A DNA stretch of 64,000 nt from Streptomyces sp. NBC_01276 (lineage in GTDB: Bacteria; Actinomycetota; Actinomycetes; Streptomycetales; Streptomycetaceae): the NCBI RefSeq assembly GCF_041435355.1, contig NZ_CP108443.1:519106-583105 (forward strand), given 5' to 3'. Position numbers and translations under genes: made by a program. The notes below the pieces were generated by a model. That model searched no databases. It saw only the letters and a list, made by a program, of their open reading frames with translations, and was not told the origin of the DNA. Shown here one piece after another: positions 63,266 to 64,000 of the stretch. Position 1 is the first letter of the stretch, and every line of letters begins with the position of its first letter.

Positions 63266-63706
63266 ATGCTGACCGGTGACACATTCAGCACTTCCGCGTT
63301 CGTCATTGAGCTCGGCAGGTTCCAGGTGGAGACGGTCCAGGCTGTTTCGGGACTGGCCCTGGAGCAGGACGTGGTGGAGGTCAGGCAGCCCTCTTCGACC
63401 GGCGAGCTCATCGTCCGTAAGCAGCCCGGCGCCCGTAAGGCGGGCGAGGTCACCATCATCCGGGGTATGGACAAGAGCACTGCGTTCACGGACTGGATCA
63501 AGGCGACTCTGGTCGGTGGCGACGTCGATGGTGCCCGGCAGAACATCACGATCGCGCTGCGGGATGCGCAGAAGCAGACTGTTCGGCGTGCTCATCTCAG
63601 CAATGCCTGGGCATCCCGTTGGGAGGGTCCATCGCCCGGGGAGTCCGACTCCGGGTCTGCCGCAGAGCGGGTGAGCATCACCTACGAGGACATCACCGTC
63701 GAGTAG
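63266..63706 (+). CDS. T4 gp19-like phage tail tube protein, copy 2
   Basis: ATG at 63266 follows CAGGAGG. The 146-residue protein is paralogous to the product of 60959-61360: TSAFVIELGRFQVETVQAVS, GMDKSTAFTDWIKATL, NITIALRDAQKQTVRRAHLS, NAWASRWEG and VSITYEDITVE. It has an extra 12-residue loop (around SSTGELIVRKQP). The two copies share upstream and downstream non-coding sequence, so a unit of about 2.3 kb was duplicated. Divergence shows that the event is not recent. Confidence 0.88.
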   Translation: MLTGDTFSTSAFVIELGRFQVETVQAVSGLALEQDVVEVRQPSSTGELIVRKQPGARKAGEVTIIRGMDKSTAFTDWIKATLVGGDVDGARQNITIALRDAQKQTVRRAHLSNAWASRWEGPSPGESDSGSAAERVSITYEDITVE

Positions 63707-63807
63707 CAGGTGAGCTGCTGCCAGCTGGGCCCCGCGTCAGCGGGGTCCAGGCCTGGAGGCGAAGCCGGAAGGGCCCGGGTGGGGGAGCGGAGCGGACCCA
63801 CCCCAAC

Positions 63808-64000
63808 GGGCCGAAGGCCCCGACCCCGTGAAACGGGGTCACCCAGGCCTGCAGAGCAGGCCGTTCGAGTGGGCGAAGCGGAACCCCGAACCTGTCCGGA
63901 GCGAAGCTCCGGACAGCGGCGGAAGGGCCGGCTCGTAGGACCGCGAAGCGGTCCGCCGCCGAGCGCAGCGAGGCGGTTCTCTCCTCGAGCGCGCAGCGCT
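63808..64000 (+). repeat. array of hairpins with three-base loops, telomere-like
   Basis: Consecutive stems: GGGCC-GAA-GGCCC (63808-63820), GACCCCGT-GAA-ACGGGGTC (63822-63840), GGCCTGC-AGA-GCAGGCC (63846-63862), TGTCCGGAGC-GAA-GCTCCGGACA (63893-63915), GGACCGC-GAA-GCGGTCC (63938-63954), a GC-GCA-GC stem flanked by CCGCC/GGCGG (63956-63976) and AGCGC-GCA-GCGCT (63988-64000). Streptomyces telomeres are built from such palindromes with GNA-type loops. The first two stems also occur after copy 1, so part of the array belongs to the duplicated unit. Confidence 0.65.

Overview
The window is very GC-rich DNA with actinomycete-style genes (GTG and TTG starts, strong third-position GC bias, AGGAG-type ribosome sites). 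Many products match families typical of Streptomyces: MerR-like and cold-shock regulators, an Imm49 protein, a SUKH protein, MmyB-type regulators and a terpene synthase cluster. Pseudogenes, at least eight insertion-sequence remnants and nested transposons suggest the arm of a linear Streptomyces chromosome or a large linear plasmid. The last 190 bases hold hairpins with three-base GAA/GCA/AGA loops, the style of Streptomyces telomeres, so a replicon end may lie nearby. That last point is inference.

Bases 1-4640 hold two hypothetical genes, an inverted duplication of a small gene pair around a VOC-family gene, a coiled-coil protein and a truncated IS5-type transposase. Bases 4711-26682 are one IS4-family element carrying a three-level nest of Tn3-family transposons. 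Tn A (5680-25826, target duplication GACGG) sits in the IS4 transposase. Tn B (11495-24931, TACCA) sits in the Tn A serine resolvase. Tn C (15913-23220, GGTCG) sits in the Tn B transposase. Conceptually removing each element with one target copy restores the reading frame it broke. Tn A carries an aldo/keto reductase and its probable regulator. Tn B carries a tyrosine recombinase, a HAD hydrolase and a 2H phosphoesterase. Tn C, the only one with an uninterrupted transposase, carries a large repeat protein.

That Tn C protein has two chromosomal paralogues (28252-30204 and 56644-58578). All three have a conserved N-terminal region and six C-terminal repeats that suggest a six-bladed propeller. 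The Tn C copy has a four-copy 8-bp repeat that knocks the sixth repeat out of frame, so it may be phase variable.

Bases 31038-34742 are a compact terpene cluster (P450, polyprenyl synthase, terpene synthase). Bases 34900-37700 hold two divergent cold-shock proteins and several copies of one IS5-type element. Bases 37994-43312 hold an MFS exporter, broken GH15 and GalU genes abutting head to head, a frameshifted Nudix gene and an Imm49 immunity gene. Bases 43393-52367 hold an acetyltransferase, truncated RsbW-like and STAS regulators, a MerR-type regulator with a long GCAGT-rich leader, an amino-acid permease and a SUKH protein. A roughly 190-bp structured intergenic repeat occurs at 37.5 kb and again at 47.7 kb.

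Bases 52600-64000 are a patchwork of a DNA ligase 3' end, a duplicated GH15 fragment, secreted proteins and DNA-binding proteins. They end in two copies of a unit made of a conserved upstream region, a T4 gp19-like tail tube gene and downstream hairpins.
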